From Eutrigla gurnardus (taxonomy: Eukaryota; Chordata; Actinopteri; Perciformes; Triglidae), in contig OY741279.1 of assembly GCA_963514095.1 (NCBI GenBank), forward strand, positions 8,197,822 through 8,261,821: 64,000 nucleotides of DNA, in the 5' to 3' direction. Of the stretch, positions 12,315 through 25,080 are shown in pieces. A program made the position numbers and the translations under genes. Position 1 is the stretch's first letter, and every line of letters begins with the position of its first letter. Under the pieces are notes generated by a model that saw nothing but the letters and a program-made list of their open reading frames with translations, had not been told where the DNA came from and did no database searches.

Positions 12315-12847
12315 ACTGTCTGTCTTGCTGCCGGGGGCTCAGCTATCTGATCATAATAGCAATTACTGAATAAAGCCTAATACATCTCATTCTCCTACTG
12401 TAGACCTACACCTAAAAAAAACTAAAATGCATCAATTTCTGGGTGGTAATTAAAAAAAAACCTGCATGACAGCAAACAATAAATAAATCATCGCTGGTCA
12501 ACACTCGACTAACAATTAAAAAAAGCACTGAAAGTTGAGGAATGACTGTTCACCCAAAACATTTGTGAAATTCCTCTTTTTTGATTCGAATTACACCCTA
12601 AAGCCACCAACAACAGCAAGATCATTAGTGCAGGGTATGAAAAATGTGTATGTATCGCTGTGGCTATGAAAGCACATTTCATTAAATATATTTCTGGAAC
12701 CTCCACCTGTTAACAAAGCCTTAAAACACACAGAGATTCCATTATCGATATAGTTTTTGCCACAAAAAATGGTATCGATCTATTTTTTTTATGTATCACC
12801 ATGTATTATGCCACTTGTTATGTCTCACAATAGTCTTTCTAATGTAT

Positions 12848-12985
12848 GGAAGTCTATGAGAAAATGACGTCAGTAAACATTGTAAACATCTGTTTATGGT
12901 CTCACTCCCTTGTTTCATGTCTTCTTCAATACAGCAGAATGTTCCTTTTGTAATTTATGGTCCCATTTGCAGTTTGTCACGCCTC
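12848..12985. repeat. Dispersed repeat, copy B
   Basis: Aligns with copy A (9190-9310) but lacks about 26 bp between gagaaaat and cagtaaacattgt. It extends further 3' through a segment ending ttatggtcccattt, which I recall from other copies of this fish repeat. Confidence 0.6.
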
Positions 12986-13010
12986 AAGGCAAATGATTTG
13001 CTTTCACACT

Positions 13011-13017
<7 letters not shown>

Positions 13018-13103
<86 letters not shown>
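13018..13103. repeat. (AC)n microsatellite
   Basis: About 43 AC units directly downstream of dispersed-repeat copy B. Confidence 0.96.
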
Positions 13104-13107
<4 letters not shown>

Positions 13108-14014
13108 CCAGTAATCGCTACTCCTGGCAATGCATCTCATATGCACTTTTCAAAAGCCCTTCCCTCCTCTTTGGCTCATGGTATTATCTACCTATACGAG
13201 AAGAAGGAAAATTGGCCCTGGAACTTTAAGTGGAAGTGAGATGCCGAGATACGACGAGGACACGAAAAGCTTTTCACATTTTGATAAGGACGATTAGAAA
13301 GAAGCCCTATGATGCACGAAATACAGAGATCAGATAGTAAGTGAAACCAAAATGTGTATGATATTCTCAGTTTTCTCAAAAGATTTTCTTCACATATTCT
13401 GCGATGAGCAAAGCTGCCCCAGTTTCTTTGTGATTTCCGCAGTTCAAAAAAACAAAACTATCAGCGTGCCCTGTCTGAGGACGGATGGTTCACTCCCACA
13501 ATCTCCTCACACCGCTGTGAAACATAAGTGCTGTGGGCTGTTCATCCTTTTTAAGTGTGAAGCTGTCAACCTGAGGAGCAGCCAGCGACCAGATGGCTAC
13601 GGCAACAGATATTTCAGGGCCAGATGAACTTAGCGGCTCTCAGAAGTGCCTTCCTCTTCAGGCTTCAAGGGCTGCACGATGAGGTGTTACACAAGACATT
13701 TCCTCGCAGCGAGACTCGGATTTTATTTACAGTTAATTTTGCTGTCTGGCCAAGTGAGGTTTTTTTTTTTGGAAAAGAACATGGTTTTGGGCAATTATTT
13801 CAAATGTCCCCAGACACTGCAGGTATCTCAAGCCCCATTAGCTGAGCAAGGACGTGATGTGAGATTGAAAAACCCACGAGGCTCCTGGCTCGCTTGTAAA
13901 TGAGACTATTGATTCATGTTTAGGCTTGGGCAGTCATCTCCGATCCATTCTGTTTATTGTCTGCTCATTGTCATTGTTTTCTAGTTCGTTAGTTCCGTTA
14001 GTTGGGAAGAACGG

Positions 14015-14175
14015 CCGTTCGATCCAACGATCGCCTCCAGTCCACATGTCGAAGTGTCCTTATGCAAGACACTTAAGTCCAAATGACTCCCGGAGGCTGA
14101 GCCATCGGTGTGTGAGTGTGAATGAGCATTTAGCTTCCATCCTGAAGGGTTCTGTGTTTGTGATTGGGTGAATGC
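14015..14175. repeat. Degenerate teleost interspersed repeat (SINE/MITE-like)
   Basis: Contains tccacatgtcgaagtgtcc, caagacactta, and gagccatcggtgtgtgagtg in the order I recall from a very common fish repeat. No ends or target-site duplication could be defined, so class is uncertain. Confidence 0.5.
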
Positions 14176-17100
14176 AGGGGATTTTACAGTGCATCGCCTT
14201 GCTGAGACAGTGTTTTTACTGTCAAAATCCCATTTACAGACACAAAACAAACAATGAATAGATGCCACTTACTGTGACGTCTGCTAAACTCCAAATGGAC
14301 AAGCTTTTTGAAAAGAATACATTTTATTTGTGACACGTTTCTAAAGATTCCAGTGTTCAACATAATGAACGAGGACGGGGGAAAGTATTTCACAGAATGT
14401 ATCGAGACAGGGACCGACATGTTGTTTGGTTTTGGTCCACAAGTTGAAAAATAAAAGCTCTATAAGGAATCCCCAATGACGATATCTGGTCTCCAAACTA
14501 CGTCTTGTCATGCGAAAGGAAGGTTTAATTTATGTTCCTTGTTGATGTTGTCGTTGACAACCGTGTTCATAAAATAGCTTCATCATTTCCTCAAGGTACA
14601 ATATAACTTTGGTCCATAATGCCAATGACACCCATACAGTAAACTTTGTATTCTTACAGGTGACCCCTCTGTTAGGTTCCTCCTCAATCCGTTTCCTGCG
14701 CTCTCATTGGCTGAAGCTCCCCGACAACGGGATTTGAGTGTGAGCGGGCAGAAACAATGACGCCCATGTTGGCTTCTTGATTGGGTTTCATGATTCATGA
14801 CATTCCTTCTGACTCGTCCCACATCTATTATGTGACCCAACGTCAGCCTTTGACTCTCACTGTTAATCCACTTTTTAAAACCCTAGTAAATTGATTTCAT
14901 TGTTTCAAAAAGAGGATGTTGGAATCTGGACACATGTTGCATGAAAAACACATGCTCTGCCTCAGCAGCACTAAAGCATGCAGTGTTACACTGTGTGTGT
15001 TACATAATACACACTTCTTTCTCCCAACAGCAACTGCAGTGTAGTCGAGAGGAAAGTAAAACAAATATATCAATATCGAAGCTATCCTTCATTCGAATTC
15101 GATTGCAAACGCTTGTAATTCTTTTATCCGCTATCTAACCGTCCATCATGCTGACGAACATCTGACAGCAGGTTTGAATCTGCAGACGAGTGGAGACTCC
15201 TGTATTTGTTACCGTGAATGACCCCCCCTTTTAAAAGAAATTCAATTACCCTTCTCATCTGGCTGAATATAATCCTTGATTTAATTCAAGAATGCAATTT
15301 TCATTACCTTGGCCTCATGCTGGTAAGCGGTGGCACAGGTCTCTCAGACGAGGAGGGAGACAGCAGTCTGACAACAACTGGAGGAAAGTGAAAATGTAGA
15401 CGACCTCTGAAACGATGTGAATGCTTGTGTCCTCAGTGACCTTGGAGCTCCCATTCTGACCTCAGACTAGACAGCTGCTGCTGTTGTGGAATGTTAACTT
15501 TAATCTTAAATTATTACACATAACAAATAGACAAGCAGAGCTGCATTTTTGAAGGCTAACCCAGATGTTAGCATCACAGAGGATCCCTCGACTTTTTGGA
15601 TTACTGCAGAAATGAAGCTTTCTGGGCGAACACAGGTTTATGATACATTTTGTTCAGCGAGATAATTGTAAAAAGCTATTGTTTGGTTTAACAGCCATTA
15701 ACGTTAACAGCCACTTTGTCGAGGGGCCTGCCTCTCCCTCCTGCTATACACTCCTAATGGTAATTTTGCCTCTAAGGAATAAAGCTGTTATGAAATGACT
15801 TTGACTCGAGTAAATCCTTTAACTGAGCCGGTTCGGGCGGAAATTATTGGCTAATGTTAACTGATGCTAGTTAGAAGTTACGTTATTGTTCATCTGATTG
15901 AGAAGTTCATTCTCAAAATGTGCAAAATAAAGTCATTTGACTTCATTCATAATAATTCGGTCGGCTCTTATGATCTGTTGAATGTGAAAATGTGTTACTA
16001 CGTTATTAAATCACACAGACTGCATATTAATAAATGATTTAAGGACTAACCTGCGTGAGTGGAGATGAGTGGAGAAACGTAATGAATGAAGGGTCACCGA
16101 ATGGTTTGATGAGTGAAAATGAGACAAATCATACGCCGTGCACCGGATGTCAATGAGGGACTTTATGGAAGAGCGACCAGAGACTTGTATGAAGTCATGT
16201 GATGGTGTATTCATTTGTCACGTAGCTATACAATATCTACACATACAGTATTTTAATGTATAATTGTATCTCAGGAGTCTGATTTACTTACTCATCTGTT
16301 TTTCCACCAAGCTTAAAATATATATCTATAGCTCACATTTCTATGTTTTCCGTTTGAAAAGCATGTTCCTCATGGTCACTGTTTTGTTTCTCCCAGTCTG
16401 GCACTCAGCCAAAGGACAGGATGTTCAAACAAGACATGAAACATAATGAACATTGTGTCGACTGAGCAGACGACCTCTAACCTTGCCTCCGTATAGAGAC
16501 AACCTCCGACTTTAGATGCCTGGGAGTGAGAGATTTTAGAGACGGTATAAATGTCCCAAATTTTATTTCGCTGACTCCAGATAATGCGTTGCTCTTAAAT
16601 CACTTTGTCCTCTGGAAAAGGTTGGTGATATTTCTTATTCGCCAGGGGAAAAAATGTTGTTAAATGCTGCCTGCACCTTTAGTTCAAGTTGCATTCAGTT
16701 GCTGTAGCGAGGTTGTTCAACAGCACGGGGGATTGTTTTGTAGATGGAACAAAACAAGGTGAAACAAAAGTTGGACGTAATGATGCTTCAAAGTGTCGGG
16801 GGCGTCAGTTTGGAGCTTCGCATGTTGCTATTGACAATGGCTAGTTGCCTGTTGCGAGTCTTGTTTTTCATCTGACTGCACTGAAAAACACTATGCAAAT
16901 TACTTGCATGACTTGAATCGGCTGTAATACGGATTTTGTGTTTTTGTAGCGGGCCTGAACCAAAACATCTATCAAGTCTTCTTTATTTGACCAAGGATGG
17001 TGTAGAGAGAGAGGGGGGGTTGTGACACACAACAAAGGTCATAAAGTCAGAATCACACCAGGGATAATGCAGCATGAGCTCTCTGCGTTTTTTACACTTT

Positions 17101-17649
17101 TAAAATCATGAAGCTGGTTATTTGTTGTAAAGGTTACAGATTCATTCCGATAAACACACTGAGGATGATCTCATTCCACCAAAGGTTGCATTTTACATTC
17201 GCTCACATAATAAACGATGGGTGACTTATAGGATTCACAACATATCAGCAGTAATGAGTCTCTTGCTAGGGCTGGGGATACGCAGTGAAAACGGTTTAAT
17301 AGTCTTAAGAGCTGGAAGCAGCAGAAAATCCTCTAATTACATTGCGGCGCTGCAGAGTGGCCGGCTGGACCCGTGCATGCCACTCGCACATCACGTGTCG
17401 TCATTAGCGTGATGTAGATCCAAATGAGAAAAGAAAGCGTGCCACTGTGATTAGCACACAAATTGGCCGGGGGGGGAGGGGGAGCTGTACATTAAAAGGT
17501 CAGAGTGGGAGGACGGCGCTGCGGTCTGATGTACAGTCTGAGGGATTATGGGAATGAAGGGCAGCAGCAGAACCTGGTTGACATGCAGCATCCGCAACCT
17601 GATGAAAAATATCCCTTCTCCGTTTTTTTCCCCCATCCCTTTATTTAGA

Positions 17650-17667
17650 TTTTTTTTTTTTTTTTTT
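17650..17667. repeat. Poly(T) run
   Basis: About 17 T in a row, intergenic. Possible tail of a minus-strand retroposed fragment, but no body could be recognised. Confidence 0.85.
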
Positions 17668-17699
17668 ACACTCTCAGTGTGACCAGATGACCAGGCGTT

Positions 17700-17713
17700 G
17701 TTGCCATGGTTAC
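17700..17713. promoter_or_regulatory. X-box-like (RFX) palindrome
   Basis: GTTGCCATGGTTAC, very close to the canonical GTTGCCATGGNAAC motif, which is among the most enriched motifs of vertebrate conserved non-coding DNA. One mismatch from the strict pattern. Confidence 0.4.
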
Positions 17714-20700
17714 CAGGTCACAGTTCAGACGTGTAAGATGTTATTTGTGGATGGCTGTTACATTTATTAACTCACGGCATATTTCCACTCGCTCACTGAA
17801 GCATCTGTCAGTCTATGTTTTTATTCAATCTGACTCCTGAGCGTAATTATAAGCCACTTTCTTAAAATACATTCATAAATACATACAATTCTTAGAAATA
17901 CATAAGTACAGTTATATACGATGCTTGTCTGCATACGCTCTACATGTTACAAGTAATAGTGATAAGATGTGAAGGTTTTATGACATTCCCTGTATAAAAC
18001 AGTGACATGTTTCAGGCCAGTAAGTCTGAAATCTAAATACTCCACCTCTTCCATCGAAGTCTTCAAAGACCATCCTTCACACTATTTGAGTGCCGGCAAA
18101 TAGTTTGAAATACAGTCAGCTGTGATGTGGCTGAAAACCCTTTCACAGAGCTATTAAAGAGTCGGATACAAACATGAAGAAGGGATCAGGTAATAAAGGA
18201 GCACATAACATTCTCTCTGTTTTCTCTCTGTTTATTTCTGTGTCAACAAGAAATATTATATTTTCATTGACATTGACCTCTCTCCAAATCTTCTCCAGCC
18301 AGATATCTCCATTCCTCAGGTTTTCCATTCATCCACCAGATAGCCTGAAGTGTCCTTCCTCCACCTGACACATCTACACACCTGTTCCCTCTTCCCTCCC
18401 CCCCACCCACCTCATCACCTGTGTCCACTTTGCCTCGTCAGCCCTGCAGTATAAAACCAGCCTTCACTCCTTCCACTCTGTTTGTCAGGGTTCCTTTCTT
18501 GTGTTGTGTTGCTGCTTTTTGAGCTTCTTTGACCTCAGTCTGGGCTTTAAGTGATGGTCCTTTTATACCCGAACTGCTTCAAAACCTACAAGGTTTTCAC
18601 TTTTCTACAATGTCATGCTTAGCAGGAAGCGCGATGCAATGCTCGCAGCCTAATGAGAATCCACTTCTGCGAACGCTGCTGCAATTCAGTGTGACAACAA
18701 GACACAAGTGTGTGTGTGTGATTCAGCGTTTTCATTCACAGTACATACGATTGCTTGACACAAGGTTGCATCTAAAAAAAGAACACCAAATCAGAATAGA
18801 GAACATTAGATTTACACTCACATTCACTAGAAAATACACAAGAAAGCTAACATGATTTAGCCTACTTAATCCAGATTTTAGTATAATTCAAAATAATTAT
18901 ATTACATTTTATTTAAATATTCCTTGATTTATCCTCGTCCTACGAAGCCAATCACAGCAGTTTGTCAATGTGCAACCGGAAAGTCTCTTCAATTGTGAGT
19001 CATTGTCACAGTTCTAGGAACCAAACAGAAAAGAGGACAGAAAGCAGCGGTGTGGTTGAATGATTTCACACGAGGAATCGAACAAACCTCTGTGAGGTCA
19101 GCGTGAAATCAGAGAGAGAGAGATCTGCACAGGAAAGAGTTAGGAACAGAGCAGAGCAATTTGTGTGGAGTGAAATCAGACAAGTAAAAACAAGGTTTAA
19201 AAAGGTTTTGAATAATTTATTTCATGACAACAAAACAAATATTCCACATATATATTTCCAACTTCAAGTTTACTAAACTATTAAAATTTTAGTTAAATAT
19301 CTATAATTTATCATAATAAATTAAAAGGTTTACATAGTCGATTCTGATTGATCCTACCTATCGTCATATCTTTTTTTGTTTTGTGTTGTTTGCTCAGTGA
19401 TCTCCCTCTGATTACGTATCTAATACAATTAGCAAAGACAACAGAATGAGTGGCTGTGTGACTATCGCTTCGCTGTTGCTTCAGAACCACAATACTTGTT
19501 GTGAGATGGTGCGGCGCTGTCCAAAGTGCTGAAACGAGTGGGGGGCTGACAGGAAATGCTTTCTCAGCCTGCCTGTTGTTTTCTGTGGTTGGAAACAGCT
19601 CATCCTGTTTCTACAGCCTGATTCTGACGGAGAATCATTCATAAAGTCAAAACATGTTTAGCTCTGGGTGAGGGCTCTGACTAATACATGTATTCTTTGA
19701 TTATGGAACATTAGCCTTATGTCGTTGTTATCCCCCTTTTGAGGCTGTCGCCAAGACGCTGATAGCAAATTTGGATAGAGCAATTTAATCTTCCATAGTG
19801 ATTTATTCCGGTACACATGAAGGAGATTGACTTACTGGAAGTTGAGTTATTTTCAAATTTGCATTAATAGTATTAGGCTGACATTTATACCAAAATGGGC
19901 TCTGAAACGTGATTTATTGGGAGGAACCAAGCAGTTCTATGTAGAATCAGACATTCAACACCAATATTGCCTGTATAGAATGATATTTTATAACTGTCCA
20001 ATTGTTATTTGGGGGTTTCACCTAACAATAATTACTCTCAAATATTGAGACTAGATAGATCAGATGCTTTTTTGGGTCATTCTCATCACATACCGATGCC
20101 TTGGCTGTTGCTTGTCGCAGGAAACACGTGGTTAAGGTAACGGATTCAAAAAGTCATATTTGCAACAGCCACGTATTTAGGTTCATGAAACACACAAAAG
20201 ATATCACAAAAAGAAAAACACAAATCAGGCAAAACCGGTTTAAATGTCTTTCTAACACATCCACCTCACCGCCACGTGTCAGGTTATCTGTCCTCAACCA
20301 TCAGGAGAAGCAGGGAAAGGGTCAGTATGGATAATGCAGTTGTCGGAAACCTGCTCAGTCCCTGTTTACGTCATCGGCAGGGTGAGATGAGGGTGACGAA
20401 GAAGCTCCACATTCATAAAACATTCATTCAGCGCTCCATCCTGCTGGAGAGGACATGCTGTGAATACAAGCTAGGGTGTCAAATCCAGTCAACCTTACTG
20501 TGTACAAGTTGGGATTTCTGTTTTTGTGGGGTTAGGCCTTCGCTGAGGTTAGCTGAGTTAAACGCATGAGTAACGTCATTTTAACAGCAGCGGGCCACTT
20601 GTTTGTTTGTTTGTTTGTGACTCACCAGTTCAAACGCTGCATTTAAAAGCTCGAGGAGCCCGAGGCCCAACATAACCGTCACAATTATAAAATCAATATT

Positions 20701-20765
20701 ATTATCTGCCTTTGTGATCCGGGTCGTACGAACTGTGCGTGAACTGTCCCCTGCATGTGTGCACA

Positions 20766-20767
<2 letters not shown>

Positions 20768-20835
<68 letters not shown>
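20768..20835. repeat. (TG)n microsatellite
   Basis: About 33 TG units, intergenic. Confidence 0.96.
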
Positions 20836-20836
<1 letters not shown>

Positions 20837-21059
20837 GTTGTGGTTACATCGTTGAGTGTCCAGCTACAGCTGGCCAGAGGGTATGTTCACACACATGGGG
20901 GCATCAGGCGGGGACAAAAATAACAATCATCTCATTCAATCAGTCGTCATCTCATTTTAGATTAGAGTTAAAAATAGCAGGAGTTAAAGAACAACCAGAA
21001 CCCATTTCTAAGAATCGGGGAAACAAAGAGGTCGACCAATGTCCCTCTGTGGGTTCGTC

Positions 21060-21680
21060 TGTCCACCAATGAAATGTCAGCGATTGAATGGATTGCGATG
21101 GAATTTGGTGCAGGCATTATTCTAGAGCACTATTACACATTGTGTTCAGCGAGATCATCTTTGCAAATGAACACCACTTTTATGATTTGACAAATTTTAA
21201 CCACTTTTTCTACAATCTAACCAAAAAAAAACCCTATGTCCAAAACTGCTGACTCATTTCCTGGTTTTAGGACTCATTCCTGGCTGGAGTGCCATGAACA
21301 TTTAAACATGTTTTCCCTTATTGAGTGAAATATCACAAACATCTACCGGATGGATTGACTCGGACATTCATGGTTCCCAGATGATGAATCCTATGCTTTA
21401 TTGTAGCGCCACCCTGACGTTGACATTTGTGGATTTTTAGTTGAACCATGAAATTTGGAAAATATGTCTTCTCCTCCAGTACGTATGATGATACGTACAA
21501 TACTTTGGTTTATGGTCAAATACCTGCAAAAATAATACCAGTGGCTCAGCAAATGATATGGTAGCATGCTGAAAAGCCAAACTAAGACAGTGAATTCAGT
21601 GAACAATATAAATGCTCAGCATGTTAACATCGTCACAGTAAACATCTTAGTTTCCCAACACAGTGACTCAGTTTAGTCTC
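21060..21680. repeat. Degenerate long teleost dispersed repeat
   Basis: Two passages read like the same repeat family: atggaatttggtgcaggcat (near 21097), gacattcatggttcccag (near 21363), tactttggtttatggtcaaa and tacctgcaaaa (near 21500-21530), then atgctcagcatgttaacatc (near 21611). I recall this order from a very abundant fish element. Non-coding and decayed. Confidence 0.55.
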
Positions 21681-22541
21681 AGAGCTCCTCGTATGCTGGA
21701 TCCCTTTAGTCTCTGTGAGCTGCTGCTTTCTATCGTCTCCTAAATTGTCTTTCTTCTCCTGTTGCTTTTGATTCACACTTCTTCCAGAGAACTCCCAAGA
21801 AAGACCAAAAAGAACAACTTACTGAGGCTGGGGTAACGGATTTGTAACAGATGCAACTGCTGAACTATGAATAAATATGAGCCTCAAAAATGTCTTTATC
21901 TCCATGCTTTGGTGCACGTAAGAACAATTTGCAAGGCTCTGCCAGGAACTATATGCGCATCTTGAATATAGATGTTATCTCATCAGTATCCACTATGCAG
22001 CATAATTAAATTTGAGATTTGGCAACACATCTTTTCCTTTTCATAATAAATATTTGTGTGATGCATAAACCTCCCTTTACAATCATTCATGAAAGGAACT
22101 TCCATTCTGAAAGCAGATACTTTTTGAACACGCATGATTTTCTTGTGGGAAATGATTTTATCAGCAAGTCAGTAAATGGAGTCTGACAGGAACTTTTATT
22201 TCTGTCTCCTCTCACAGAGATTTGAGAAGATGCTAACAATACCATCGATTAAACATGAGGACCTGTCTCTTACTCCAGAGAGTCTTTGAACCTCCAGTGA
22301 TATAATGAGAGGTTTGACTTGTTATCCCTGTCTTATAAATAGAGTCTGTCCATTCACTATTCATTGAAGGAGGGATTATATCTGCACTGCATATCAGAGT
22401 TTTTCTGCACTCTTCAGTATTTTACTAGAATAATAATGTCAGGGTGAGTGAACCTGTAGATGCACAGGTAAAATGAACGCTTGTCTAGTAAACACACGGT
22501 TTGTCAAACCTGTCTTTTCTCATTTATCTGGTCCCTCTGGT

Positions 22542-22542
<1 letters not shown>

Positions 22543-22577
<35 letters not shown>
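22543..22577. repeat. (CA)n microsatellite
   Basis: About 17 CA units, intergenic. Confidence 0.95.
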
Positions 22578-22579
<2 letters not shown>

Positions 22580-23853
22580 CATGGCCTGTCAGTTCAGGAT
22601 GAGCTCTTCTATGTGTGAAATGCTGTTTCTGTCCCGTGAAGCGGACGTGGAGGCAGCTGTGTCCTCTGGAGACACAAACAACACAACTAGAGGGGACGAG
22701 GGGAAGGAGGGATGCAGCAGGAGGAAGCTCTGCTGGGTTGATGACACATCGGACTGTCAGCTTCATGAAAAACTGCAACAGGCTGACTTTCACCTCAAGA
22801 TGTCCGTTTGACACACAGTGTTACATTTTTGCCCTTTAAAGGCTTTTTTTTTATATTAAATTTGTTATAATTGATGTATTAACAGCAAATGACTCAACAA
22901 ATTTCCTTATTTAACTTTCAGCTTAATGTTTTGGTTTCCCCATCCCACGCTGCGCTCATTAAATCAAAATCGAATCATGTTTATTGGTAACATTTATAAT
23001 GAAACACAGTTCAATGTAAAGTTGAATTTGTTCGTGCCTTTCTCCACAAAGCAACTAGCAAATAAAAGGAACAATAAACAAATACATCAGTAGGTTTCAG
23101 AGAATGAAACAATGAAATAAAATAGGTTTAAGAAAATTGAAACAATTAGCTTATTTTCAAGGATTCCAGCTAAAACTCTCGACTAAAGATCGACGGGATG
23201 CGACCTGCCAAGCAAAAGATGACAAAGCAGATATTGCTGGTGAACATAGTGGAGCATTTAGCAGCTAAAGAGCCTAAATGTTGGTGGAGTTTCTGTCAGA
23301 AATCATTTTCAAATATATTGAGGACTGTTTTATCGTTGGGTAAAACTTCTTGCTTGCGCCGACTTCGATGCATAGAGCAGTCCGTAGAAGTGAACGGACA
23401 TGGATGAACATCCACGCTGTGATATGAAGGAGTAGGTTAAGTCCCGCTCCAGGCAACGCGTTGAGACGGACTCCGCTGTGCTTGATGATCTGCCGAACCA
23501 CTGACATGGTAAATGAGGACCTGTGATGTTTCTGAAGTGGACTGTAATTAGATCTGGCTGCAGAGGAATGTGTAGCCTCCGGTTTTTCTTATAAATCATT
23601 CAGAGAGGCAATGGAGGAGACTATAACGTTGAAAAGGATGTCATGGAACGTTTGAATGACCTCTAGAGTTCCTACATTTCTACATGGACGAGGTAGAAGC
23701 GTATGTCGCATTTAAGCTCGGTTAGAAAAATGGCGGATCGTGACGCGCTTGTCTTCGACCCTCCTTTTCAAACGAATGAGGAGTAAGATACCAAATAAAA
23801 CACACCACCACCACGTATCATTTGCCCTATTGACCCCCTTCAGTCTCACAAGA

Positions 23854-23874
23854 TGTGTGTGTGTGTGTGTGTGT

Positions 23875-23910
<36 letters not shown>
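23854..23910. repeat. (TG)n microsatellite
   Basis: About 28 TG units with one interruption at 23879-23880. Confidence 0.95.
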
Positions 23911-23912
<2 letters not shown>

Positions 23913-25006
23913 AGTATGGTAGAAAACACTGAAATACACTGAAATCTGATTGAAGTGCTTGCATCATGATGAGTAACTGCCTGGTTAAACAGCACGTGTG
24001 CTCCGGATGGACATCCGTCCCCGAGGAACGGTGCAGACGGGCGACTAGCTGATTGATATTGACCGATCGATCGGGACGGTTACTCGGAGCCTCTCGTTCC
24101 ATCAATGCATCATAGACGGGTGACATGACTTGTGATCTGTGTTTAAGGGGAGCTCAAGCGGAAGCGATTTTATTGAAAAACGATGAGTGTGCATGTCTCC
24201 GGAGGCTCTTGGAACCAGTTTATCCACCTGGAAATATTCATTGTAAATCTTTTTTCAATTAAGGCGCTAATTAGAAGCTGAAGGTGAATGTGTCGACACA
24301 TGTTTTGCACTTCTGACTCTAATAAACAAAAGTTTGATTGGCTGTAAGTTTACTCACTGTGTGGAAAATAATGGTCTGTAATTATGGAAATGGAAATGAC
24401 CGCTTCCTGGAAAGAACAACGTAATGTTCATCGGAAAAATAAGAGACGATGTTCAAGCTGCACTCTCCCAGTCAATTTGTTACAATTAACAGCCAGTGGA
24501 ACCACAAGAGTCTTTTAATTAATGTAGAGCAGGAAATGTGAAATTTGCTCCGAGGCAAACGCTGTTTACTTCTGTTCAATAGAGCTGTGCTCTCAGTTTC
24601 CTTATAATTAGGAGCAAATGACTAAGTTCTTTCCAGGAAATCATTAGGAAATTATAATTCTGGACATCTTCGTCTTCATTTGTCAAAGCGACACAGGCTA
24701 TTTAAAGCCGGCTGCAAATAAAGACACTTTGTGAAGAGACAGGTGGCGAATTGAAGAGAAAAACCGAGCATAAAGATGTCGAGTGGCTTTAATGCTTCCT
24801 GTCAGAGGTTCTTCTTCAATGCTGCTCCATTTATTTGGTGTTTTGAAGAGTCTCATTGGTCTAAAATTCCATTAGTGTTGTTGAGTTGACAGCATCATTG
24901 TGATTCACAACGTCACCATCTACTGACCCTGCATGGAAGCATCTGCATTCAATGTGTTTCCTCTTTGCTCATTAAGTTTTTGCTTTCACGCCTACACACA
25001 CACGTG

Positions 25007-25008
<2 letters not shown>

Positions 25009-25073
<65 letters not shown>

Positions 25074-25080
25074 TATACAT
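25009..25080. repeat. (AT)n microsatellite
   Basis: About 35 AT units ending in two tatacata variants; self-complementary, so able to form a long hairpin. Confidence 0.95.
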
